Shown: positions 13,501 through 24,800 of the stretch, one piece after another
How positions within the stretch are numbered: the stretch's first letter is position 1
Layout: every line of letters starts with the position of its first letter
Assembly: GCA_036873755.1 (NCBI GenBank)
Contig: JAVTVY010016052.1
Coordinates: 1-64,000 of the forward strand
DNA: 64,000 nt
From: Hanleya hanleyi
Taxonomy: Eukaryota; Mollusca; Polyplacophora; Lepidopleurida; Hanleyidae
Direction of reading: 5' to 3'
Program-made: the position numbers and the translations under genes
The notes under the pieces: generated by a model
The model's database searches: none
What the model was told of the DNA's origin: nothing
What the model saw: only the letters and a program-made list of their open reading frames with translations

Positions 13501-13930
13501 GTCAGATAAGTCAGTTGGGATTTCTGCTCACATTTACTCTGTGAAGCATACGCCACATTGTGTTGTCCCTCTCAGGTAGATGGAATGTCATTTTTAATTT
13601 TCTCTCCGCATATTTTTAGTCATGTCATTTTGGTAATTCTCTCCCATTTTGTTTTGAAACAGACGAACCATATTTAATAGTCCCCCTTGAGTTAAAACGA
13701 AATATACAATTAACGCATGCATTGTTTGACTTAGAAAAAATATAAGTGAATGCCATGTACCTAATATTTCAAAGACGAGAAAATTGACCAAAGCAAAATT
13801 GAAGAGAAATACCAAACTGACATATCTGACAATCTATCTATCCAACAAGGATTAGTCAATATGGCTGGCCTGTCTTGAAGCAAAATGGAAAAGAAATACC
13901 AAACTGGCTTATCTGCAATGACCAAAAAAA
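10600..13930. repeat. Degenerate composite satellite array
   Basis: Two interspersed unit types repeat, each ending with a word like TTTTTAGTCATGTCAGATAC. One is ~120-130 bp (CCTTCGAGATAGACAAGCC...CCCTTGGGTAGATAAAAT...). The other is ~165-185 bp (...ATATGTCAGATAGGTCAGTT...CCTCTCCTATTTTATCCTGTGAAGCATA...). Orientation flips in the blocks 13050-13480 and 13780-13920. A SINE interrupts the array at 11771-12134. The 141-codon frame at 13056-13481 is only satellite translated by chance. Confidence 0.8.
11771..12134 (-). mobile_element. tRNA-derived SINE with conserved core-like 3' region
   Basis: On the minus strand the 5' head (12056-12133) is tRNA-like, with A-box TGGTCTAGTGG and B-box GGTTCAATCC. 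Poly-pyrimidine and G-rich sequence follows, then a 3' end reading ATAGCTGAAAATATGTTGAA and AGCGACGTTAAACCCTATTC, closed by a CACT repeat tail. The 3' part resembles the deeply conserved SINE core reported from molluscs (Nin-type). It interrupts the satellite array, so it is younger than the array. Confidence 0.8.
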
Positions 13931-14344
13931 TATGTACATGATGTACGTGCACGTCATCGTGGGTGTCCACATGTTGTGATTTTATTCATCAATCGGCAGA
14001 TAAATTCCTACATGAAGTTTCAATGATAACGGAGTAACACAACACACTCGTTGTGTATTTATGGGCAATGTAGATTAAAATGATACGCGAATTATTTTTC
14101 GTAGATTTGCAATAAATGTAATAGATCACGACCGGTTTGCGCGGTCATTTTTTTTTTTGTGGACGTCGGTCGATTCACGGGTTGCTTTCTTATGACGATT
14201 AAATGTTCACGAGTCATTACTAAAATGACACAGTGTGTCAACTGTTTATCAATCTTGTTTCAACGTGCGTGCATGACGAAATCTAAAAGTTGTTTTGACG
14301 TACTCTTGTTATCGTTAACCATTTTAACGGTGTTGGCCAAATTG

Positions 14345-14740
14345 TTTGTGTGCTATCATAACTTTGGGCTAATTTTGCTTAATCCGAACTTAGAGGTCGT
14401 ATGTACTTCAAGATCCTCATGGTGTTCATATGAACAGTCACATTCAAAGCGTGACTGAGATCATTCTCAAGATAACGATTTTATAACGAAACTGATATGG
14501 ACTAAGAATACTGAACAGCGATACGGATTTGATATTTCTGGAAGATCATGATGTCGTTCGGGCATTATTGAAAAATGTTGACCGCTTCTGTCTTGCAGGA
14601 TACTAGATTATATTTATGTATACTATGATTGTGTTTAGTTTGGTGCCAATTCTGTTATATAAATTAGGTCTTTGGATTATGGACGAGGATATCTTTAATG
14701 GACGACGGTTAAATATTGAGTGATGGACTAGACGCTTGTA
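14345..14740 (+). mobile_element. Retroelement 3'-tail repeat, copy B
   Basis: Diverged copy beginning near the 'GGGCTAATTTTGCTTAATCC' segment and ending at GACGCTTGTA, like copies A, C and D. Confidence 0.7.
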
Positions 14741-14836
14741 TTCTATGTATCTGAGACATCAAGAGCACTTAGTTTTTTCATGTAATGGCAAGTATATGTT
14801 GTTTGCTATGGGTCCTTTAAACTCCAACGTCTTCAA

Positions 14837-15050
14837 ACACAGAAAAAAATTTCATTAAAAATCTAAGGAATATTCCCCGACTATAACACCAGCGAAATAT
14901 TCCTCAACATAACTAAGGAATATTCCTTACCATGTTAAGAAATTTCCTTAAAATGCTACGGAATATTCCTTATTGAACATTAAGGAATATTTCGCTGGTA
15001 TAATAATCGGGGAATATTCCTTAAATTTTAAGAAATTTATTTTTCAGTGT
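14837..15050. mobile_element. MITE made of AAGGAATATTCC words
   Basis: The ends are ACACAGAAAAAAATTTC and the reverse complement of GAAATTTATTTTTCAGTGT. The ~210-bp body is almost entirely copies, in both orientations, of AAGGAATATTCC, with an inner repeat ACCAGCGAAATATTCC/GGAATATTTCGCTGGT. Confidence 0.75.
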
Positions 15051-15051
15051 A

Positions 15052-16170
15052 ATTGCTCACTGCACACAGAAAACATAACGGTTCAACTGCGGTAGCTGTG
15101 TGTGATAGTCGTTTATCAGAGTAAAGTTCATACCACCGCAGGTATGTTCTGTTATATAATGTGGTTGTTGCATGAGGGCCTACACAAGCTCAAGTAGATT
15201 AACAGATAGGGATGAACAGATTGCTAAATGTTCATATGATTATCAGTTGTTGTCAAGGAATGTCAGACAATATGTCACAGCCTCATTTAGAACAGGTCAC
15301 ATCCACATAAAATACGCAGGTCAATGGAAAAGAGAACAGAAGTATTATTTTTTAGTACAAAATAAGTGCATATAAGCTAGAAATCAAAACAGGGAGGTAC
15401 TCTGAAGATACAGAGAAAAGATATTGCAAACAATATGCTTGTAACTCTGTATCGAGGACGAATAATTATTATGGTTTATTCATATGTCTTCTCTATCATA
15501 TGTCCGTGTTACAGAATTGTTTGGTCCTCATTCTTGAACTGAATTGTAGATATTTATCCATACTTTAATCAATTAGACAGAAAAGTAAAACTGAAACTAA
15601 TTTTTGCAAGTACCAATCTGAGTACTAGACCTGAGCCGTCAAGTACCAAAACTTTCGCCTATATCCGAGAATGAACACTGAGGGCAATTCCCATTAATAA
15701 CAACTTAAATTCGTACTTAGTAGATCTAACATATCTTGACTGTAACTAAACATTTATGTTGAAATGGCTAAATGCATGGTCCCCAAGCACGGAGAAAACA
15801 CGACATGTTGTTCTTATAACAAAATTGTGATTTAATTTTGATATTCAGCAGTTTTGCATCCGGAGAGTCTAGATTTATTGTCTAGATTCGATGCGTATGG
15901 CAAAGTTTGCTAACTTCAAAATACTTAAACTTTTAAGAAAGTGAAAACAAGATTTGAACCACAACAACATGCCACATTTTATGGCTCTCACATTAACAAA
16001 CAATATGACACTTCCAGGCATTGTACCATAAATATTACCTCGGGCAACTGTATATGATGAGAATTCTGTTCTAAATCGCTACACTCAACCGAACACAAAA
16101 TATTTATCGTTTCAACAATCGCACAGATTTATTCACCACAGATTGCCCAGGAGGCGTGACCGAGCATCGC
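15052..16170. other. Intergenic DNA, no gene or repeat recognised
   Basis: Only short frames without motifs are present, for example 15172-15375. Confidence 0.45.
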
Positions 16171-17047
16171 TATAAGGGAGATTGGGATACACTGGGACAT
16201 TTTTCATCTTTTTGCTTAAATCTTGTAGGACATAATCATACAAAAAATTCTGAAATATCTGTTATACATTTCTCCAGAATTCGTTTTTAAAAAATAAAAA
16301 AAAAGTGTCACCGTTTGCCCCAGATATGAGTTCACTGGGACACCCACTGAGGTGCGGTGGGACAATAACCAAAATACATTTTAAATTAAGTATATACTAG
16401 TATGTTTCATAGGAGTTCAGAAGATTCAACAGCGTTGGTTAAGTTAGTTGCAATTTTAGAGCCCTGTTTTACATAAAATATTTCCCAGAGGCCAAATTTG
16501 AGCAAAAAAAAATATTTTGTGTGATTCTCATGCCATTGAGAACATTTAGCTTTGAAAGTTTCAGTAAAACTCATCAAATCCAACAGGATTTGTAATTACT
16601 ACTATCTAGGAAACAAAATAATGCACTTGAATCGCATTTTAAGATGAGTGTGCCCCGGCCAAACTGTCCCAGTCTGCCCCGGGTACATGATATATTCCCT
16701 TTTATGAAAAATAACAAATGCATACATCCGAGATAATAAATCAATGTAATTAAATTGTATCTCTGTCCATCCTCTCTCAGTAGTAACAAAGCAGCAATGA
16801 AGTACTGCTGAAAACTTGGTATACCAAAATATCATCCTCATTCCTAAAAATTAACTTGGGATGTTCAAAAACATTTTTGTTTTGCCCCTAATTTTTTACC
16901 AATGATAGTTTTCACCTGTAATCAATATAAAAGTTGTATGCGGGTGGTGGCTTTCTGCTGATTATAATGTAATGTGCTCCCTGCCCTTGACATAGGCGCT
17001 AGAGAGCTTGTCCCACTATGCCCCACTGCACCCCAGTTTCTCCTACC
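16171..17047 (-). mobile_element. GGGGAGATTGGGG-type inverted-repeat element, copy 1
   Basis: The ends read AGGGAGATTGGGATACACTG and CTGCACCCCAGTTTCTCCTA (inverted). The internal word CACTGGGACA/TGTCCCAGT recurs. The interior matches 39485-40451 in the opposite orientation, including frames (16602-16841 minus) whose translation resembles 39701-39913, although no protein family is evident. Confidence 0.75.
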
Positions 17048-17070
17048 GGTACGTGGTATGTATTATTTAA

Positions 17071-17152
17071 GAAATAATGTTTTCATAGGCGTACTAATTG
17101 GTTATTACGTACGGTTAGTGTATATTGAGCACGCCTATGAAAACATTATTTC
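17071..17152. repeat. Perfect 22-bp inverted repeat (hairpin)
   Basis: GAAATAATGTTTTCATAGGC+GT at 17071-17092 pairs exactly with 17131-17152, with a 38-base loop. It lies directly after the 16171-17047 element. Confidence 0.8.
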
Positions 17153-18060
17153 TATTATATTGCACTACTCAAATTGGTTATGAACAAAGATTATAATGAC
17201 GATGCTCTCGTCTCGGTTGGCATCGTTTATGTGGTCTCTTAAATGAGGAGGGATTTTGTCAGCCGAGTCAGCTGTTGGGAAAAGATATGTGCCTATTTGT
17301 GTCGCTTTGTTAATCAATTTCACAATGAAATCAACAAACTTGGGAAAGAAATGTCGTCTTGTAATTTATTTGTTTGTTTTATTCAATTGTTACTTGTATG
17401 AAAGCAGACGTCCCTTTTCCCACCCGACTTCTGAAATGTAATCTCCTAATGAACACCTGCACTTGACACATGTACATTTCACATAACCGTGCTAAAACGT
17501 GTAATAAATGCACGACTAGCTCGATGTTATTGACACAATTGAATATAGAATGAGGTTTTTAGATTTCAATACATTTGTGCAGGATTCTTTTTTGTCAAAT
17601 TATGGTGCCGGTGTTGATGGTGTTACGCAATCATCGCTGAACACATGGTTAATCTGACCAGGGATAGTACAATTTATTTTATGGTCCTTGATCCGACAAA
17701 GCCGTATGGAGTATAGAGCCCTGCGTTATGGGGGGTGTACGCATTGGACTTTGAGTCGTACCTGACAGTCGTACCTGCATCATTGCATTGTCGCGAACAC
17801 AAGGAGATAACAAGCATTATATAACCAAACAAAGAGACTGTCTAGACGGTGTCACTTTGTCTTCGTTTTTGCCGCCAGCAGTCAAATACAAGAAAATGTA
17901 ACGTGCCCGCTCAAAATAGTTAGGGAATATTGTTTTAACTGCCCCCGTTTGTGTGTGATTCCAGCAACCGTGCTCACGAAAAAAATGGCAATATTCCATG
18001 TTATCCAATGACTGCTGGAATTTCCTTTGATCGTTTCGTCGTAACATAATCACTAGACAA
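17153..18060. other. Intergenic DNA, no gene recognised
   Basis: No exon or repeat structure was recognised between the hairpin at 17071 and the repeat-related stretch beginning near 18060. Confidence 0.45.
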
Positions 18061-18204
18061 GTTACCCGTGGTGTATTTCAAATACAGCGTATGGTGTAAT
18101 TGATATACACCATGGCTTACCTCCTTTTCCCAGATTAAGCCGAAAGTGGCGTAGCTTCACACTAAAGCTCCGATGATTATTGGATAGAATATTTCGTTGA
18201 TAGA

Positions 18205-18300
18205 CAATCGACGATATATGCCAAATATTGGTGCGATATTGCATTCCTGTGGGCTTCGCTCCCTCGAACATAATATCTTCTCAATATTTGGCAAGTATTG
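18205..18300. repeat. Hairpin element, copy 1 (GCGATATT...AATATC)
   Basis: TGCCAAATATTGGTGCGATA pairs with AATATCTTCTCAATATTTGGCA. The loop contains GGGCTTCGCTCCCTCGAACA. Flanking sequence from 18060 resembles that at 42862. Confidence 0.55.
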
Positions 18301-18404
18301 TCTCGTGCCATCATGTAGCTATTACATTATTCAATGTTATATCCGGTCACGTTATTTAATGATATGCAAGTATCAAAGGTCAATAGGACAATACTACAGG
18401 TCAT

Positions 18405-18515
18405 CATACGGACCACTTTTGGTTCTTATGATAATTTTAGGAATATGCAGTCAGTATATTGTCTGTGAGGTCATATGACTTCTTGTTAGTACGCCGGTAT
18501 TGTTTTCCACCATCG
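18405..18515 (-). repeat. Dispersed family H, inverted fragment
   Basis: TCATATGACTTCTTGTTAGT then ACGCCGGTATTG inverts the head of copies 1 and 5, and TTTTGGTTCTTATGATAAT continues the match. Confidence 0.6.
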
Positions 18516-18734
18516 TTTTCATGTTATGTCTAGGAGAATGGTTGCAGACTTCTCCCAGGCGATGGACGTTCAACGGAGTCATTGATTCTGCTTTCAGAGA
18601 ACAACATCCATTGAATCGTAACATGTGAGTTACAGCTCTCTGAAACTGAAACTCTGAAAAGTTCAGGGATTACCTCATTCAGGTGCCTATTTGTAACCTT
18701 TGTAGACAGCAACAGTCTAGGCTATTTGCAATCC

Positions 18735-20372
18735 GCAAAGTTGGGAGCTGCGGAGCAGCGTTGGGTGTTGCAGCTGGCGTATGTTGTTCAAATTCGACAC
18801 TGATTAAAGATAGATCTGGGAAAACTCACGCGAAAGCAGGAACAGTGTGATATGGTGACAGGGGAGCGGATCAGGTAAGCTCACTCTATTCAAAGTAAAA
18901 CCACTGCTCTCCATGTTTCCTTGGTTGAAGTGATTACCTACGTCAAAAGTATTGCAGTGGGAAGCCACACAACTGACCTAGAATGGGCTGTGTGGATGAA
19001 GGCGAGCAAGGTCGGACACCCAAGTTACTCAAAAACTGAGATTGCGGAACAGCAGGCATGAGATACCATGATCAAAGCTGCACTACCGTTCTTGATTTCC
19101 CAGAAGAAACAAAATTTTGAAAGACAAAAGAAATTGTCATAGCATTCCTTGACCTTGTTGACACGGTGGGACAGATTCTAAGAGATTGACGGAGTGCTAT
19201 TCCGCAGTGTTCAAGAACCGCAACTGGAAAAGTTGAAACAGCTGGATTTGTCATGTGCCGTAACTCAGAGATAAAGTCCAAGCGCTCTCCCACAACGAAT
19301 TTAGTGACGAACAATATCGCTTATCCGACAGAGCTGCTGGCTGGCATGCATAGTTATGCTGCTGTCTACTGCAGAAACCGTGGAAGATGGGCTGTGGCAA
19401 AAACTTTCTCAGCCTAGGAGACGTGCTCTCATGGGAAGCCAGGGAAGCCAAGTCTTAGCCAGGGATTACACAGTTCCGGAAAAGAACAGTGATGGTTACG
19501 AGGGTGTGTTGGTGCTAAAGGATGTATTCTCAAACTTCACAGTTGCCATCGCCACTGGAGACCAAACCGTCGAAACTACAGCGAAAATTCTCTTCAATGA
19601 GTGTTGTGAATATATGATGTACCACTATGCACTCAGATCAGGGTCGCTCCTTTGAGGCTTTGGTATTCTACGGACTGTGTCGATTGCGTTCACTGGGGAA
19701 TGGTCGATGCAAGAGATTATTCGGGCACTGTGTGCATGATCTCGGACGTTGCATAGGCAGTGTTCGTCTACAACTGTACACCTCAGCAGGATACTGTTTT
19801 TGTTTCCTGCTGTTTGATAGAGAGCCAAAAACGCCCTATTGACTACATCCTTGTTGGGGTGAACGAAGAGAACTATGTCAGCGAGTGGCTGGAGTTCCAC
19901 CAAAGAGCCCGGAGATACGCTCGTCAAAAGGCTGTGGCATTGATAAGCTGGGAGCAGCAGCCTCCCAAAAGACTTTGGATGCTAAGTAACACGAGGATGT
20001 TCCAACCCTATGGGGAGACTTGCGCTGATTCGGGACCGTGGTAAGGGTCTAGACGAGAATGTGGACTGCCATTCCTCGCCTTACCGGGTTGTTGATCGTT
20101 TTCGTGCTGGCGGAAAAGTTAATCTTGTGGAGGCGGCAGATGACAGTGCATCAGCTCGTAGACTTCAATCAACGTCAGCTAAAGTTGTCCCGGAAGTCTT
20201 TGGTGATCGTGTTACCGCCACCGCGACAGCCTCTGGAACCTATCGGAGCAGGTGAGCTGGATATCGAATCAGAGGACTCTAATGTTGATGGGTTCATTGT
20301 GGTAGCGGAACCAGTGATTTTTGACATTTTCCAAGATCCAGTTGAAGAAACTGATCGATAACTGACTCGCAT
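18735..20372 (+). pseudogene. Ty3/gypsy pol relic (RNase H end, integrase, C-terminal tail)
   Basis: A short AAEQRWVLQLA segment near 18745-18780 looks like the RNase H end. Frame 19356-19655 holds an integrase core: DYTVPEKNSDGYEGVLVLKD, DVFSNFTVAIATGDQTVETT. After a frameshift HSDQGRSFEAL follows near 19627, keeping the second catalytic Asp. Further pieces in other frames read PIDYILVGVNEENYVSEWLE and PYRVVDRFRAGGKVNLVEAA, as in the integrase C-terminal region. There are several frameshifts and stops, so it is dead. LTRs were not identified. Confidence 0.8.
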
Positions 20373-20574
20373 AAGCATGGTTAATCTGGGAGAAAATCAA
20401 CACATGCGATAGCAGAGCGACTAGCGAAAGCACCGGTATAACGGTTGGACCTCACCGCAACTCCAACAAGAAACATGAATCGGCGAGTAGTAGGCCTACC
20501 GTTGATTCTACAGAAGTTTAAAACAGTCGTGACCATGCAGATTTGAGATAATATCATATTATTTTGCCTGACTC

Positions 20575-21250
20575 TGCACCTCATACCCTTATGGCAGGCT
20601 TATATACCATTGTATCAGTCTCTGTGCCTCATGCCGTTATATCAGACTGTACCACATACCCTTATATCAGTCTCTGTCCCTTATACCCTAATATCTTACT
20701 CTGTACCTCATACCACTATGTCAGACTTTATTTTTATACCTCATACCCTTATATCAAACTCAGTACGTCATACCGTTAAATCAGACTACTAAATAATCTT
20801 TTATCAGAATCTGTACCTCATACCCTGAAAAAAGACCCTTATGTTCGCATTTGTATCTTATACGCTTATATCAAGTTATCTACCGATAACCCCATTTCCG
20901 CTTTTTGAAATTCATTAGAAAATAGGTAGAAGTACCGTCTACCGTTTATAATTCGCCAAAACGGAAAACGAAAAACCGTTATCCCTCAGCATTCCCCTTT
21001 GAATTAACAGAGGAAACACGGGCCTACCTCCTACCCTAATATCAGACTCGGATCCTCTGACAGCTTTATGTCAGACTTTGTATCTATGTATACTCTTATG
21101 TCAGGCTCGGTTCCTCAAATTATCCAGACGAGGTACTTCATACCCTTATGCAAGAAACTATACCTCGTACTCTTATATCAGACTATGTACATTATTATGC
21201 TATATCAGACTCGGTACCTTATACCCTGATATCACCAAGACAAGTTCGGT
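20575..21250 (+). repeat. Degenerate ~27-30-bp tandem repeat
   Basis: Units of the type CTGTACCTCATACCCTTATA+TCAGACT repeat at 20575-20885 and 21030-21250. The short frames translated here are repeat artefacts. Confidence 0.75.
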
Positions 21251-21282
21251 ATCGATGGAGCCTTTATAGCAACTACTCACAT

Positions 21283-21428
21283 TTTTTTAGTGACAGAGTC
21301 GCCTGCTTTTGTCACCGCTGTGACATTAGCTTGCGACCTGACAACTGCTAATGACACAATTGTCATAATTGCGACAATTGTGTCATTAGTAGTTGTGACA
21401 AAAGCAGGCGACTCTGTCACTAAAAAAA
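21283..21428. repeat. Palindromic element (about 145 bp)
   Basis: Outer arms TTTTTTTAGTGACAGAGTCG...CTGCTTTTGTCAC pair almost perfectly with 21388-21428. An inner pair, AATGACACAATTGTC/GACAATTGTGTCATT, lies at the centre. The inner word recurs at 21532-21572. It lies ~315 bp upstream of SDR copy 1. Confidence 0.8.
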
Positions 21429-21743
21429 CGGTAGCGAGCATGTTGGCGCTTATTGTCACACCATTATTTGAGGCAAAAATATATCACCCATGCGATTTGA
21501 TTAATCTCTGATATACTTGCAGTATCAACCACTAATGACACAATTGTCGTAATTGCGTCATTAGTGTCATCAGTATTTGCTACAAGCCTTTGCTGTGAGT
21601 ATATGTTTTACCAGACTCCGTTTTGCTCTGACAACCACGCCTCTAGGCGTCATCCTTACTTAACGTGTCAGACTGAATGTTGATGGGCAGAGGGTAGTAC
21701 GTTGTTTGTATATCGAGCGTAGAATCGAGCCAAGGATTTTAAC

Positions 21744-21819
21744 ATGGGCTCGAAACTCTCCTTGGTTCAGGTCGACCACCCTCTGAAAAGGGTAGCCGTG
21801 GTGACCGGGGCTAACGCTG
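21744..21819 (+). CDS. SDR copy 1, exon 1
   Basis: The exon runs from the start codon to donor G|GTATGT and is 76 nt, leaving phase 1. It encodes MGSKLSLVQVDHPLKRVAVV followed by TGANA; the next Gly codon is split over intron 1. Confidence 0.92.
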
Positions 21820-24800
21820 GTATGTATGAGTTTTATAGTTATAGTTCTAGTTACCACGCACATAATACAGTCACATCGCCAGTTCCAGTCCAGTGTAAGT
21901 TCCGAGCTACTTCCCGAAACATTGCTTCTTCCCACAACCACGTCGATCGCTTGAAATCTTAAAACTTTTGCTTCGTTCGAAAAAATATTCTTATAAAATC
22001 TGAAGAAGATTAATTTCTATATGGACACCTCAACAAAAGTAAGTCCCCCCCCCTCCAAATTTAGCTTCATATTTCTCAAGGTAAAATTTAGGATATGTCA
22101 TCCGACTGATCACGCCGATATTTGGAAACAATGGTTATTTCGAAGGCCCTTTCATGGCTGAATGAGCATGCGCAAAGGTAAAGTCGTTGAGGTGATTATT
22201 TTAAGGCGTGTGACCTATATAATCACTGTGATGGAATTTGAAGAGAGTGGGGAACATGCAGTGCGCAGTACTAGTTTCAAAGCTCGGTTTGCATATGTCT
22301 CTCTCGTGGATTGATGATTAAATAATTACCTAGGGGACTTTCCCTACATATCTGTACTCTAGATGTAAGGTATCGTATATATGGTATCACTGTTTACCCC
22401 TACCTGGCCTGGGATTTTGGGACCTATCCAGGCCTGGGATAGGGCCCGGGGGAATCTCCCGCCCCTAAATACTTTTCATACCTCTTGAGCTGAGGCCAAC
22501 AAATCCAAGATGGCCGCATCGATGACGTCAAGGTGACATCATTTTCAAAAAAGGCATTATTTGGTCGATTTTTCGAATCTTTTATTTGTCTGCCTTCTTC
22601 GCAAAGACTGCATGATAAATTATTAAATAATAATCTGATGTGAAATAAAATCTGATGCCATGAGAATGATGTCACAAAATCTCCCAATCCCAGGCCTGTG
22701 ATATGTGATCACAAAACTGCCTCTCTGCCGCTCCCTCTTAATATAATCAGAGGGATATGAAAATTTGTACCCATATACCAGTTATCATTAGGAAGACACT
22801 GTCTTGGTAAAGAACAGGTATTTGTGCTGGGTGCGAGACTCGAAACATCGTCCTCAGAGTTTGGCACCAAAAGCCAGCAGTAAATGCAAGCGCTGTAAAC
22901 CACCAGGGCCACCCCAGTTTCCTCAGAAGAGGGAGTTCGGAGATTACGTACATTTACTACCACCCTTATGGGCCGAATAATGGCACAGCTGCTAAAGCTG
23001 ATATTATAATACATTGATGTATTTAATGAAACTAGATAACATTTATATTCAATTATTATTAGGATGGCACTTTCTTGGTAAGTAACCGGTATCGAGGAGA
23101 TGTACACACATATGAAAAAGACTAGATGAATACATAGGCTGAAGTTACCCTGGTTATACATGCTAATTGACCTGTTTACATTTAGATAGCCCAAGGGTTG
23201 TTAGCCAAATATGTATTCGTCCCATTTTATTTTTTTCATCAGCAATAATGGGCGGCCTTCGGGATTAATTTGTGGTGATGCTCACTCATGGAAAGCGTGC
23301 TTTTCTCTTGTATTAAACACAGAAACATCTATTCTAATTCGATAAAAGGGAAAATTCCTGTAGGCCATACATGTAAATAAATAAGAGAGTAGTGTAAAAG
23401 TGTGCGCTTCAAGACACAGGTGCAGGAACATGAGGAGTAGCATGGGCTGAAACAAGAGGAAAAGAAGGAGCATCAGGGGAAGAAAATAATCTGGACGAGC
23501 AGGAGCATGAGTAGCAGTAGCAAAAAAAAGAACGATCAATCAGAATCATGTATTCAGCCGCCATGTTTGACCACGTGACTATTTGTAAAGAATAGTCGAT
23601 CATAGTTGATCATGTGACCATTGGATGATAATAGCATTTCCCTTCATCAAGGCATTGTGCGATACGAATGAGTGATCCGGAGTGACGGTCGTTCATCAGC
23701 ATCCACAGGACTCTTTTGACCCAGTTTCATGGCCCCAGGGCAACGGTAGACGAAGAATTCTTTTGGTGTAAAATAATCTGGTCTCCATGTTAAGAGATAC
23801 AGTCTCCCAGTTCTACTACTGTGTCGCATTTTAACACAGTTCCCGCACAACAGAGGCGAGATTGACGTTATAATGCGCTTGCAAAGCTCCTTTCTCAGAA
23901 TTCGCGGCATACTTCTTCTCTATGGCTATGACAGGAGTTCATCTTATATTTTGGGTCTTTTGTCCACGGTTTTAATGTCTAAACTCCGAACTAATTGCTG
24001 GTATGCCAAAGAATTTAACGGGAACTCTTTTTAGGCGAAATATTTTGTTGTTAACACAACATGGCTAACACATCTGACCCAACGCAATGATGGGCATCAT
24101 TCCACCCGTTCAAAGTTTGCTATATGTTACAACCGCCGTTATAAACTTTATCTTTACGAACTTTCGGGTGTACAGAATATAATTCAACCCAATTGGGCGC
24201 TAAATTCGTTATCTACCAGCGAGAATTTCGAACTCATTCACACGATGCATACTACGTTTTGATTATCCATCGTGTACATGTAACTGGGGACCCGGGGATC
24301 GGCGGTGAACTAAAGTCGTTTATATTCTCTGTGCCATTCTCTCAACCAAAATCGTACCAGAATGACGCAAAGCTAAACGTTAATCCGCGAGAATGATTAA
24401 TATTTTAACAATCTTCATTGGAAAGGATATGCAACCTGTCTAATAGGAAGGAGGCAATTAGCTATGAAATTTGGTGTCAAGAAGATTAGAGGTCGGGAAC
24501 ACCCAACCTATATACAACCTTGCCAACATTATCGTAATAAAAGCACTTTTTTCTTCTGAGACTATTTTTACATATTGCTTATACGCGTGAACAACTTTCT
24601 CTTCCATATGCAGGTCTTGGTTATGAGACGACAAAGATATTGGCTCTCATGGGTTGTAAAGTGGTGATGGCCTGCAGGTCAGAGGAAAAGGCTCGAACAG
24701 TGAGTAGCAGATTCCTCCTGTACCGAAACGAATCCATGGCATTTTTTTCACTGGACACCCTGCAACTCTAATGAAGGAATTTTAAAAAAATCCTTCCTTG

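Noticed and set aside
20564..20792. Two overlapping + strand proteins
   Set aside because: Both are translations of the ~27-bp tandem repeat in different frames.
22709..23194. 161-codon minus-strand gene
   Set aside because: The frame spans a tRNA-like SINE and AT-rich DNA and has no recognisable motif or splice structure.
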